64,000 nt of DNA from Aeribacillus composti (GTDB lineage Bacteria > Bacillota > Bacilli > Bacillales > Aeribacillaceae), in the NCBI RefSeq assembly GCF_007827555.1, contig NZ_VISS01000024.1, positions 1 to 64,000 of the forward strand, in the 5' to 3' direction. The position numbers and the translations under genes are program-made. The notes beneath the pieces were generated by a model that searched no databases, was not told the DNA's origin, and was given only the letters and a program-made list of their open reading frames with translations. Positions 56,487-64,000 of the stretch are shown one piece after another (position 1 is the stretch's first letter; every line of letters begins with the position of its first letter).

Positions 56487-59111
56487 TCATTGCTGAACAG
56501 CAGGCGTTTCGGTTTGTGAATTTCCATTTCCATCCGTTTGTGAACGATCGATGTTACTGCCTGGATCTTGAGGAGGAGTTGGTCTGCCGCCTTGATTGCC
56601 GTTTTGTGTACTGTCATTTGGCGTCTGCGGCTGTTCAGGATTCTCGTTTTGATTTTCCTCTTCATTTTGCCCGTTATTTTGTTCATTGTCATTTTCGTTC
56701 TCTAATTGATCCTCTTCATCTTGTCCTTCATTTTGTTCCTGTTCAGGCGGGATTAATTCATCTGGTAATTCTTCTTGCTCCTCTTCCTCCACAGAAGGTA
56801 TTTCGATCATTGCGCTTGCAGGATCGCTTCGCATGCTGTCCCTTACAGCTGTAACGCTGAATTTATATACAGAACCAGGTTTCACATTTGACAAGACATA
56901 CGATTTGTCTTTTGTAGTCGTTAATACTTTGGAAGCAGCGTTATCGATCGAGGCGCTCACTTCAAATGAAACGTCCGATTCACTGTGATTCCAGCTAAGC
57001 TTCACTGCATTCGTTTTTTGATCATAATTGATGGATAGGCCTGACGGTTTGTCCAGCTTTTCATATTTCGTTGAAACTTTTGTCGGCTCTTCGCCTCTTA
57101 CAAAATATTCGTACGTAATCATATTTTTTGGCGTATATTTGCTTGCAAGCTTCGCCGGATTAGATCCTTTTTCGATTGCCTTTTTCACCACGCTTTTCGG
57201 CTGTTTGAAATCGGATGAATCCCCGTCAGATACATGCCGCATTAGCTTTCTAAAGATGTCTCTAGCAATTTGCTGTTCCCTTTTTGTTATATACATTTTC
57301 TCTTCATTTTTCTCATATCCAGTCCAAACAGCAGCCGTGTATTTTGGTGTATAGCCGACAAACCAATTGTCTTTTGCTGCACCGCGCTCCGGATGATATT
57401 TTGCTTTTTCTTGCTCTGTAAAGTTCGTTGAACCCGTTTTGCCGGCAATATTCAAGCCAGGCACCCGAGCTCTTGTACCGGTTCCTCGTTCTACAACGGT
57501 TTTTAACATATCGGTGATCATAAATGCTGTGTAATCGCTCATTGCTTCAACCGGATCTGGTGTTAAATCAGCTTTTGTTCCATCAACAAAAACAACCTTT
57601 GTTACGGAATATGGTTCATTGTATATACCGTTGTTGCCAAAGGCGCTGTAAGCCCCCGCCAATTGAAGAGGGGATATGCCGTGTTCAAATCCGCCGATTG
57701 CGTATGCTTCTGTAATTTTATCGATTTTAATTCCCAATTTCTCGGCAAATGCTTTTGCCCTCGATTCACCAACCTCTTGAAACGCCTTTAATGCTGGGAT
57801 GTTTCTTGAATCAGCCAATGCTTCTCTGATTGACATCTGCCCTTTATAGCTGCGGTCATAGTTGTTTATTGGTTTTCCGTTTGAATACGTGTACGGCTCA
57901 TCAACGATTTGGTGATACGTTGACCATTTTAAATGCTCAATGGCAGGGCCGTAATCTAAAATAGGCTTAATGGTTGAACCAGGCTGCCGTTTTAAATCAA
58001 CAGCATAGTTAAATCCGCCAATCGGTTGGTTTCTCCCGCCGCCGATAGCGCGTATTTCACCTGTTGTCGTGTCGATTAGAGCAATTCCAGCCTGAAAATA
58101 TTTGCTCGGATAACTGATTTCATCGCCGTTCAATAATTGTTCAACATATTCTTGAGCATCTGTATCGATTGTTGTATAGATTTTTAATCCTGCTGAGCTC
58201 GGATCAACGCCAAGCTTTTTTCTTACTTCTTCAATCGCATGTTCAATAAAGGCATGATATTTGTTTTGCTGCTGTTTTGGTTCTACTAATGATTCTGTGA
58301 TGGATGTTTGTTTAGCTTTTGCCGCTTCCTCTTCACTGATAAATCCGTTTTTAACCATTAAATTTAAGACAACATTGCGGCGCTTTTCCGCCAGATCGGG
58401 ATTTTTTCTAGGGTTGTATAGATCAGGATTTTTAATCATCCCAGCCAGCATTGCCGCTTCAGACAGCGTGATGTCTTTAAGATCCTTCCCGAAGAAAGCT
58501 TCCGTAGCTCTTGCGACGCCGTAATAGTTGCCGGGATAATAAATTCTGTTTAAATACATTTCAAGTATTTCATCTTTTGAATATTTTTGCTCCACTTGCA
58601 AGGCAAGCCATGCTTCTTGAGCTTTTCTTTTTACTGTTTTGTCAAGAGATAAAAAGGAAAGCTTGACAAGCTGCTGCGTAATTGTACTTGCACCTTCAGA
58701 ACCGAATCCTTCTTTAAAGTTGGCAATTACAGCGCCTCCAATACGAATTGGATCGATTCCGTTATGTTTATAAAATCGAACATCTTCCGTAGCAATAAAC
58801 GCATCTTTTACAACTTGCGGAATTTCATCGATTTTCACATATGTCCGTTTTTCCGAACCGACTTCACCTATTTCATTTCCGTCCTTGTCATATACTTTTG
58901 ATGACATATTTCCTTTTAAAAGATCATCATTTAGAGGAGGTGCTGTTGCTGCAAAATAAGCAAATGTCGATGTTCCTCCAATGATGCCTACGAGCCCTAA
59001 CAAAAGAATGAAAAACACAATTTTTCTTGCGATTCCTTTTTTCTTCGGCTTTTTTTTCTTACTTGCTAAAGCTTTTCGTCTTTCTTCCCTCGATTTATAT
59101 TGTTGACTCAT
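56487..59111 (-). CDS. ponA: Class A penicillin-binding protein 1 (PBP1A/1B)
   Basis: PonA polymerises and cross-links peptidoglycan outside the membrane. Order: lysine-rich cytoplasmic start, one membrane helix (about residues 30-52), glycosyltransferase domain with EDVRFYKHNGIDP near residue 107, transpeptidase domain with the catalytic STIK near residue 373, SRN near residue 430 and KTGST near residue 550, then a fibronectin III domain near 690-780. The last 90 residues are rich in E, Q and N, typical of Bacillus PonA. Length 874 residues. It follows recU by 40 bases on the reverse strand, the conserved recU-ponA operon. Confidence 0.96.
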   Translation of the reverse strand: MSQQYKSREERRKALASKKKKPKKKGIARKIVFFILLLGLVGIIGGTSTFAYFAATAPPLNDDLLKGNMSSKVYDKDGNEIGEVGSEKRTYVKIDEIPQVVKDAFIATEDVRFYKHNGIDPIRIGGAVIANFKEGFGSEGASTITQQLVKLSFLSLDKTVKRKAQEAWLALQVEQKYSKDEILEMYLNRIYYPGNYYGVARATEAFFGKDLKDITLSEAAMLAGMIKNPDLYNPRKNPDLAEKRRNVVLNLMVKNGFISEEEAAKAKQTSITESLVEPKQQQNKYHAFIEHAIEEVRKKLGVDPSSAGLKIYTTIDTDAQEYVEQLLNGDEISYPSKYFQAGIALIDTTTGEIRAIGGGRNQPIGGFNYAVDLKRQPGSTIKPILDYGPAIEHLKWSTYHQIVDEPYTYSNGKPINNYDRSYKGQMSIREALADSRNIPALKAFQEVGESRAKAFAEKLGIKIDKITEAYAIGGFEHGISPLQLAGAYSAFGNNGIYNEPYSVTKVVFVDGTKADLTPDPVEAMSDYTAFMITDMLKTVVERGTGTRARVPGLNIAGKTGSTNFTEQEKAKYHPERGAAKDNWFVGYTPKYTAAVWTGYEKNEEKMYITKREQQIARDIFRKLMRHVSDGDSSDFKQPKSVVKKAIEKGSNPAKLASKYTPKNMITYEYFVRGEEPTKVSTKYEKLDKPSGLSINYDQKTNAVKLSWNHSESDVSFEVSASIDNAASKVLTTTKDKSYVLSNVKPGSVYKFSVTAVRDSMRSDPASAMIEIPSVEEEEQEELPDELIPPEQEQNEGQDEEDQLENENDNEQNNGQNEEENQNENPEQPQTPNDSTQNGNQGGRPTPPQDPGSNIDRSQTDGNGNSQTETPAVQQ

Positions 59112-59151
59112 TATAAATCCAACCTTTCATTTAGAATGAAAAGGGCAGTAG

Positions 59152-59748
59152 CTAAAAATATAACTTGTCTATTATACTAATATAATCAACTCTTGGGCAA
59201 TAGCCAAGGGGGATATGGTGACCACATTCTACAATTTCTTGATGCGAAATCGATTTTCTTCCCCCGTTTTTCTGTCTTTTCCAAAAATGCATCAATTTTT
59301 CAGCCTCTAAGAAGTATATTTGATTTAGTTTAGTGAATCGTATAATTAGAAAACATATTCCGTTTTGTTCGAGCACAGCTTTCATATGCTCGATTTGATG
59401 ATCATGAATATTTTTTAGTGGAAAAGAGCTGTTTTTTGTCTCTTTTGCTTCAAAGTCAATATATTTGCCTTTATAAACTCCGTTGTAGTCGGTTGTTGAA
59501 GCCTGTTTAAAATAAGCTTCTTTAATGACTGCTGCGCTCCGTTTCGGATAATCAACCGAAACGATTTGGATCGGAGTCGGTTTTTTATGGATGACAGCTA
59601 TTCCATTTTCCCTGTAATAAAGATTTGTCTCATTTAAGTCGTCCTCGAGGGTCATCCCTCTATTTGAATATTGTATTTCAACTGGGACTGGATTCGCTAC
59701 ATTTTGTTTAGCTTTCCACAACTTTCCGTTAGGATAACGAATAGCCAA
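59152..59748 (-). CDS. recU: Holliday junction resolvase RecU
   Basis: RecU cuts Holliday junctions in recombination and chromosome segregation. The nuclease core shows [20 protein letters not shown] near residue 83, with the metal-binding Asp and Glu and a catalytic Lys. The N-terminal [16 protein letters not shown] segment is canonical. The stalk region near residue 30-50 is present. Length 198 residues, slightly shorter than B. subtilis RecU at both ends. Strong AAAGGAGG before the start. Confidence 0.96.
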   Translation of the reverse strand: MAIRYPNGKLWKAKQNVANPVPVEIQYSNRGMTLEDDLNETNLYYRENGIAVIHKKPTPIQIVSVDYPKRSAAVIKEAYFKQASTTDYNGVYKGKYIDFEAKETKNSSFPLKNIHDHQIEHMKAVLEQNGICFLIIRFTKLNQIYFLEAEKLMHFWKRQKNGGRKSISHQEIVECGHHIPLGYCPRVDYISIIDKLYF

Positions 59749-59854
59749 GCGATCTCCTCCTTTTTCCTACTATTTATATCTTAACAAAAAATGTTAACCT
59801 TTTTTCGATGAAATGACTTCATTATACATGATTTAAGTTGAAAGAGGGAATACT

Positions 59855-60799
59855 ATGTCACTACATGATATAATATTACAAATAAAATTAAAAACAGATG
59901 ACGGAAATGTTGATAATATTTCACGGACGGAACGATATGCAAAGTTTTATAAAAAACATCCGGAAGTAAAATGGGCGTTGCTGGCAAGCATGGTCTCCAG
60001 AAACGCCGGCTGGTTTATGACAGATTTAGAAGGTATTCCCCTCAAACAGGCTTTGCCTTATGAAAAACGGCAATGGCTCTTTTTATCAGTTGAAACCGCA
60101 AACTGGCTCATTTTTGCTGATGCTTATCCACAGCTTTTACTATATGAATATTCCAAGCGTCACAACAAACCGATGTTTTATTTGCTCGAAGCTTTTCATG
60201 TATCCGCCTTTATGATGGAGGAGTGGGAACGCTTTTTCCGCACAAAAGATGAGAAAAGGCTTTTAACCTCCCTTATTATTAATGAGCAGCATGTTATTCA
60301 AAAACCGGTTATTGATCATCCATTATTTAAAAAATTTGTCTTTCACAGCTTGCCGTTTATTTTTCAAGATCTATTTCATTTTCGCGTTATACTGTTTCCG
60401 ACGTTAACAGGAAAATTGTACGGATTTTCCACCCATCAATTCAGCCATGTCAAAAAACGGATTGAATTGGGAAAAAGGCTGGCATGGCTTTTATTTCATC
60501 CTCTTTACCATGGACAGTTTCTAAAATTTTCAAATCGTGTAATACATACAGGATCACGGTATGATTATGAAAAATATATGAAAAAAACAACAAAAAGAAA
60601 ATCCCCATATTTAAGGACGGCTTTTCCGATAATCTCACACGAAATAGACGAAAAAGAAAGAGAATGGTTTCATGGACAGCGGCTCGGAAAGTATTATAAA
60701 GATCCAGAGATTCCGAAACGAATTGAATTAACTAACTGGTATGAGAAAAAACAGTCCCAGCTACATTTATTATGCATGATGAAGCAATACTTACAATAA
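59855..60799 (+). CDS. yppC: YppC-like protein (DUF2515 type)
   Basis: A 314-residue soluble protein divergent from recU, as yppC is in B. subtilis. Segments such as SRNAGWFMTDLEG near residue 49 and AYPQLLLYEYSKR near residue 89 mark the family. No catalytic motif is known. AAGAGGG lies about seven bases before ATG 59855. Function unknown. Confidence 0.85.
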   Translation: MSLHDIILQIKLKTDDGNVDNISRTERYAKFYKKHPEVKWALLASMVSRNAGWFMTDLEGIPLKQALPYEKRQWLFLSVETANWLIFADAYPQLLLYEYSKRHNKPMFYLLEAFHVSAFMMEEWERFFRTKDEKRLLTSLIINEQHVIQKPVIDHPLFKKFVFHSLPFIFQDLFHFRVILFPTLTGKLYGFSTHQFSHVKKRIELGKRLAWLLFHPLYHGQFLKFSNRVIHTGSRYDYEKYMKKTTKRKSPYLRTAFPIISHEIDEKEREWFHGQRLGKYYKDPEIPKRIELTNWYEKKQSQLHLLCMMKQYLQ

Positions 60800-60827
60800 T
60801 GGTCAGGCAATGAGCCTGACCATTTTT
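60800..60827 (+). terminator. yppC terminator
   Basis: TGGTCAGGC (60800-60808) and GCCTGACCA (60814-60822) pair perfectly, followed by TTTTT. The tail touches the end of sspM on the other strand. Confidence 0.85.
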
Positions 60828-60930
60828 AAGTAGAGGGTCTGTTTGGACCTTCAAGCTTTTTGTCTCCAACTCCTCGCTTTTTTTCTTTTTGACTATCATT
60901 TTGAATGGTTTTTTTATCGTTTTTCATCAT
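60826..60930 (-). CDS. sspM: Small acid-soluble spore protein M
   Basis: A 34-residue basic protein ending in GDKKLEGPNRPST, the tail that marks minor spore protein SspM. The start region is lysine- and glutamine-rich. GGGAGGTG lies directly before two adjacent ATGs; the first gives 34 residues and the second 33. It is made in the forespore under SigmaG in B. subtilis. It lies next to yppC and is convergent with it. Confidence 0.88.
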   Translation of the reverse strand: MMKNDKKTIQNDSQKEKKRGVGDKKLEGPNRPST

Positions 60931-61111
60931 AACACCTCCCATGTTTATTTTTTCTAACCTGAAAAAATACATGCGCACAATGAAGCGGATTTTTGAATGC
61001 TGCAGGGAATTTACACTTTTTTTGCCGAATCACAACTAGTTTTGTCAAACAGGCAGGACTCATATTTAGGAAGAAGAATTTTTTAGCAAAAATAAGAAAA
61101 GAGGGATGCTG

Positions 61112-61339
61112 ATGAGTTCGTTTATAGAAAAGCAAGAGGCATTAAAAAAATTGCAGGAAATTGAAAAACAAATTGATCTTTTAGAGCAGCAATTGACGCA
61201 AAATATAGATAAAGAAATTCATCGGACAAAACAAGCCGTTTCAAACTTTATAGAAAATGGAGAAGAAAAGATGAATAAATTTGAGAAAATGTGTGCAGAA
61301 AGGAAATTCGTGCGGAGCTTGAGAAAAAAGGTAGTATAA
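61112..61339 (+). CDS. Small coiled-coil protein before yppE
   Basis: A 75-residue, highly charged helical protein; residues 5-60 are almost continuous heptads (EALKKLQEIEKQIDLLEQQL). The start ATG 61112 has AAGAGGG five bases upstream; ATG 61106 is also possible. It sits where B. subtilis has small yppD-like genes before yppE, but I cannot confirm homology. Confidence 0.6.
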   Translation: MSSFIEKQEALKKLQEIEKQIDLLEQQLTQNIDKEIHRTKQAVSNFIENGEEKMNKFEKMCAERKFVRSLRKKVV

Positions 61340-61389
61340 AATTTGGTAAAACAAAAAAAATTTGCTATGATGAATCTGAGGTGAGAACC

Positions 61390-61755
61390 TTGGATGAAGA
61401 ACAAGTCCGGAAAATCACGGAGCAATTGCTTCAAGTGATCCAAAAAAGTGCTCAACGCTTCGAGAGAACCAAGAAGGAAGGACTGGAATACGATTTTTTT
61501 GCCGAAATTAAACCGAGTGTTGACAAGATTTTGCCAATATTGGATGAATGGGAAATTGTTGCGAAAAAATGGATCAATAAGTACCATCCTAGATACCTGC
61601 ATTCGCAACAAATTGATACGGCGAAAGAGCATATTGAAAACATTGTGATCCAATCTTTTTTTCAAGATACAAGCAAGGTGAGATTTAAAAATATAAAAGA
61701 ATCTGCTGAATACACATTAAGAAGCATGATCCGTGAAATGGAAAAAAATGAATAA
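61390..61755 (+). CDS. yppE: YppE-like protein (DUF1798 type)
   Basis: A 121-residue helical-bundle protein. EYDFFAEIKPSVDKIL near residue 35 and KYHPRYLHSQQIDTAKEHI near residue 65 match the pattern of B. subtilis YppE. TTG 61390 is chosen because GAGGTGAG lies four to five bases upstream; GTG 61381 sits inside that site. A terminator follows. Function unknown; a four-helix fold is known for the family. Confidence 0.85.
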   Translation: MDEEQVRKITEQLLQVIQKSAQRFERTKKEGLEYDFFAEIKPSVDKILPILDEWEIVAKKWINKYHPRYLHSQQIDTAKEHIENIVIQSFFQDTSKVRFKNIKESAEYTLRSMIREMEKNE

Positions 61756-61763
61756 AAATGGGG

Positions 61764-61796
61764 AAGCGGAGAAGCGAGCAGTTTCTCCGCTTTATT
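61764..61796 (+). terminator. yppE terminator
   Basis: AAGCGGAGAA (61764-61773) and TTCTCCGCTT (61783-61792) pair perfectly, followed by a short AT-rich tail. The next 200 bases hold no gene I can support. Confidence 0.7.
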
Positions 61797-61998
61797 ATGT
61801 GTGAATATATAGACACAATCTATTGGGCTTTCGATTTACGCAAAACCTTACTTCGTTTGAAGAAATCTTGGGGTTAAAAGATTCTATCTAAAAAATATCC
61901 GTTCTTTTTTATCAATCTATGCTATTGAACTGCCGTAAACGGGACTATTCGTAAGCGGCAAAAAGAGGCCGGAGAAAATTCCCCCGCCTCTGCTTGAT

Positions 61999-62184
61999 TT
62001 AAAGGATGTATTCAGGTGTAACGGCTCCTTGCTGTTCTAGCGTTTTGACAATATTTCGAAAGTCTTTGATGCTGATGTTTTCATAAAGATACAATCTGCG
62101 AGCAAAGTCCAGCAATTCATTTGCACATTCTGCTTCGTATTGCTTCTCCATTTTAAATCTTTCCCTCAATGTTTGAACCGTCAT
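61999..62184 (-). CDS. yppF: YppF-like small protein
   Basis: A 61-residue helical, charged protein with NELLDFARRLYLYENISIKD near residue 22, like the YppF family of bacilli. GGGGGGAT lies before the reverse-strand start. It is divergent from yppG. Function unknown; context is spore-related genes. Confidence 0.78.
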   Translation of the reverse strand: MTVQTLRERFKMEKQYEAECANELLDFARRLYLYENISIKDFRNIVKTLEQQGAVTPEYIL

Positions 62185-62283
62185 AAAACATCCCCCCCTA
62201 ACACTTATATTAATATGTTACCATCTCTTTTGTAATTATCAATTTTAAAAAAAATAAAAACTTCCGACACTATTTGACATCTC

Positions 62284-62311
62284 ACCCTTTAAAAGGCAAA
62301 AACATATTTTA
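62284..62311 (+). promoter_or_regulatory. Candidate SigmaK promoter of yppG
   Basis: AC at 62284-62285, a 17-base spacer and CATATTTTA (62303-62311), which fits the SigmaK -10 pattern CATANNNTA. That would give late mother-cell expression. Confidence 0.55.
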
Positions 62312-62343
62312 TGATTAGTTAAGTTTTTATTGGAGGGATCAAA

Positions 62344-62658
62344 ATGTATCATGATCATGCTTATGATTGGTTAAGACCTGTTTCTTACGATCAATATTTC
62401 ATGATGAATCAACATGTTGTTCCTTATTTCCAATCTCCATATTATCAGCCTTTTATGAATCCGTATCCTCAGCCTTATCCAAGCACGCTGCCTATGATGA
62501 TGCCAAAAGGGTCAAATCCTTCATTGCTTTCTTCATTTAAAAAAGCGGACGGACAGATGGATTTTAACAAAATGATCGATACAGCAGGACAAGTTGTTCA
62601 AACGATGAATCAAATGAGCTCCCTTTTAAAAGGAGTCACGCAAATTTTTAAAGCTTGA
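62344..62658 (+). CDS. yppG: YppG-like spore coat protein
   Basis: A 104-residue protein with a Tyr/Pro/Met-rich first half (repeats of YP, QP, MM) and a helical C-terminal third ([20 protein letters not shown]). This layout matches YppG, reported in spore coats of bacilli. TTGGAGGGATC precedes ATG 62344. A SigmaK-type promoter lies just upstream, in line with a coat role. Confidence 0.85.
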   Translation: MYHDHAYDWLRPVSYDQYFMMNQHVVPYFQSPYYQPFMNPYPQPYPSTLPMMMPKGSNPSLLSSFKKADGQMDFNKMIDTAGQVVQTMNQMSSLLKGVTQIFKA

Positions 62659-62886
62659 TGCTGAATAATGAGCTTTGAAACAATGTAAGGCGCTAGGGAT
62701 GCCGTTCGCCGCAAGTCAAGGCTGTTTATGCTTTGTTGGATATACGAAAAAATCCTTTTTATACCAAAAACCTATTTTTGGAAAAAGAATATTTCCAATC
62801 GGGAACAACAGCTGATGACATGATTGCCCGGGGAATGATGAGTACCGATCACAAAACAGACAATTACAGGATGCAATAGGAAAAAT

Positions 62887-63377
62887 GGGACTGCCCGATA
62901 AGTCCCTAAAAGGAAGCAAGTAGAGAGAAACAACGCGTTTCTCTCCACTTGCTTTTATATTTTTCGATTTTTATCTGAAAGTAGCTGGCGGATGCCGGCT
63001 ATTTCAGGAAGTGTGAGCTAATGAGAAAACAATACCTCATCTTGCATCGTCTTCACCATTTTGTCTATGACACGTGCCACGTGATGTTCTGGTATGAGCA
63101 ATTCAATATCGAAAATTACTTGAACTTGACGGTTGTCATATAGTTTGAAAGTAGGAGGGAATGTTAATTTCTTTTGTCAGGAGTATTTTCTTCTTTTACA
63201 TCTAGTGAAAGTGCTGTTTCCGTAGTAATCATTTGATTGGTTCATAAAAAATCGTCCTTTCTGTGATGTTGGGTCCCAACTACATTTTATTTAGAAAGGA
63301 CGATTTTTTTTGCTTTTTTAAAAGTGGAAAAATGAGGGACTCCAAAAGTCAGTTACCCTGACTTTTTGGACAACCTC
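62887..63377 (-). mobile_element. Internally deleted IS1182-like element
   Basis: The left end is GGGACTGCCCGATAAGTCCC, followed by a 15-bp hairpin (GCAAGTAGAGAGAAAC/GTTTCTCTCCACTTGC). The right end is a hairpin with TCAGTTACCCTGA and GGACAACCTC. Between them, on the reverse strand, a decayed IS1182-type transposase start can be read: PPTFKLYDNRQVQVIFDIEL, then PEHHVARVIDKMVKTMQ, near 63170-63040. Before it a 16-bp inverted repeat (AAAAAATCGTCCTTTC, 63245-63260) flanks the start. Most of the transposase is missing. Confidence 0.75.
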
Positions 63378-63393
63378 TTTGATTAGAAGCATA

Positions 63394-63861
63394 TTAGTCA
63401 ATATTTATTTTTGTTTTTTTGGAAGGGATCACAATTTTCAGCTTTTCATTTTGAAACGATGCTTTAATACGTTGTACATCTAAGTAGGCTGGCAAATAAA
63501 AGGATTTCGCAAATTTGCCATGAGACTTGAACATTTGCGTCATCTGTTTTTCATCATTTGTTTGTTCAATATGTTGATCTTGCTGAATGGAAATCGTTAA
63601 TACATGATCATACGATTCGATGCGTATTTGCTCTTTTTTCACTCCTGGAAGCTTTCCCTCTAACACCCATTCTTGATCGGTTTCATGAGTGTCAAAATGA
63701 AAAAAGGGAAGGGACATTGCGGTATCAAACAAATCATGAAACGGTTTTAATAGCGATTGAATGTAGGCAGGATCGAAAAATTGTGAAAACCTGCCTGGAA
63801 GCGGATCTAGTTGGGAAAACACGGGCAAAAATTCATCATGTTCCTTTTTGTCTTTTTTCAT
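63394..63861 (-). CDS. Hsp20/alpha-crystallin family small heat shock protein
   Basis: A 155-residue small heat shock protein. The alpha-crystallin domain covers about residues 60-150: HETDQEWVLEGKLPGVKKEQ at its start and KSHGKFAKSFYLPAYLDVQ near residue 112, ending in VIPSK. The A-x-x-x-n-G-v-L signature is degenerate (ASFQNEKLKIVI), as in spore coat members such as CotM. Such proteins hold unfolded proteins or build the coat. GGGAGTGAGAG lies just before ATG 63861. Which of the two roles applies cannot be told. Confidence 0.85.
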   Translation of the reverse strand: MKKDKKEHDEFLPVFSQLDPLPGRFSQFFDPAYIQSLLKPFHDLFDTAMSLPFFHFDTHETDQEWVLEGKLPGVKKEQIRIESYDHVLTISIQQDQHIEQTNDEKQMTQMFKSHGKFAKSFYLPAYLDVQRIKASFQNEKLKIVIPSKKTKINID

Positions 63862-63949
63862 CTTGCTCTCTCACTCCCTTTCTTTTTTTCACATTTATAT
63901 GCAAAAGAGTTTCGAAAAGTTTATACGAAAGCTTCCAATGAAAACATGC

Positions 63950-63978
63950 TTTATTTACGAACGTTTATTCGTTAGAAT
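63950..63978 (+). promoter_or_regulatory. Promoter with a LexA-like box at the window edge
   Basis: TTTATT (63950-63955), 17-base spacer, TAGAAT (63973-63978). Between them lies CGAACGTTTATTCG (63958-63971), one base away from the Bacillus LexA/DinR consensus CGAAC-N4-GTTCG. GAGGAGG ends the window, so a gene should start just beyond it. Confidence 0.5.
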
Positions 63979-64000
63979 AGATGTAGTGAATTTGAGGAGG

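Overview
The window is a stretch of low-to-moderate G+C, endospore-forming Bacillaceae chromosome. Almost every gene recognised has a counterpart in the Bacillus subtilis block from ypfA to yppG, in nearly the same order. Spore genes (spoIVA, sspM, yppG, relics of cotB and cotH), the TRAP regulator mtrB next to a TRAP-type trp leader, and a menaquinone/bc-complex gene set all fit that family. I cannot name the species from sequence alone.

Layout. 0.2-3.7 kb: PilZ protein gene ypfA, ypfB, cmk, plsC and ypfD. 3.7-4.5 kb: debris, including an IS3-type transposase end, where B. subtilis carries fni. 4.5-11.5 kb: yphA, a YIEGIA-family pair, der, gpsA, yphE, yphF and spoIVA. 11.5-13.9 kb: a 122-bp mobile repeat and the decayed coat genes cotB and cotH. 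14-19 kb: hbs, folE (mtrA), mtrB, hepS-menG-hepT, ndk and cheR. 19.3-31.7 kb: the aromatic supraoperon aroC-aroB-aroH-trpEDCFBA-hisC-tyrA-aroA. 31.8-37.3 kb: an amidohydrolase-like protein, ypiA, ypiB, ypiF and qcrABC. 37.3-40.9 kb: an insertion relative to B. subtilis carrying an AGCS amino-acid:cation symporter gene, flanked by gene-poor sequence. 40.9-48.5 kb: ypjA, ypjB, ypjC (reverse), ypjD, dapB, mgsA, bshA, cca and birA. 48.5-50.8 kb: panBCD behind an attenuator-like leader. 51-56.4 kb: ypmA, ypmB, aspB, asnS, dnaD, nth and ypoC. 56.5-59.7 kb: ponA and recU (reverse). 59.9-64 kb: yppC, sspM, yppE, yppF, yppG, an IS1182-like deletion derivative and an Hsp20 gene.

How the genes work together. 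The aro-trp-his-tyr block makes chorismate and turns it into tryptophan, tyrosine and phenylalanine; hisC also serves histidine. TRAP, encoded about 7 kb upstream by mtrB, should control trpEDCFBA through the leader at 22.0-22.2 kb. That leader shows eleven (G/T)AG triplets, an antiterminator, a terminator and a trpE ribosome-site hairpin. HepS/HepT/MenG make menaquinone, which feeds the QcrABC complex. BshA, DapB, MgsA, PanBCD and BirA supply small molecules and cofactors.

I see no clearly new multi-gene system; the window is mostly conserved core genome. The most interesting signals are the decay of the cotB-cotH locus, two families of short mobile repeats with IS1182-like ends, a 3'-end remnant of a second YitT-family gene next to ypjC, the panB leader, and the absence of fni, bshB1 and dinG from their usual places.
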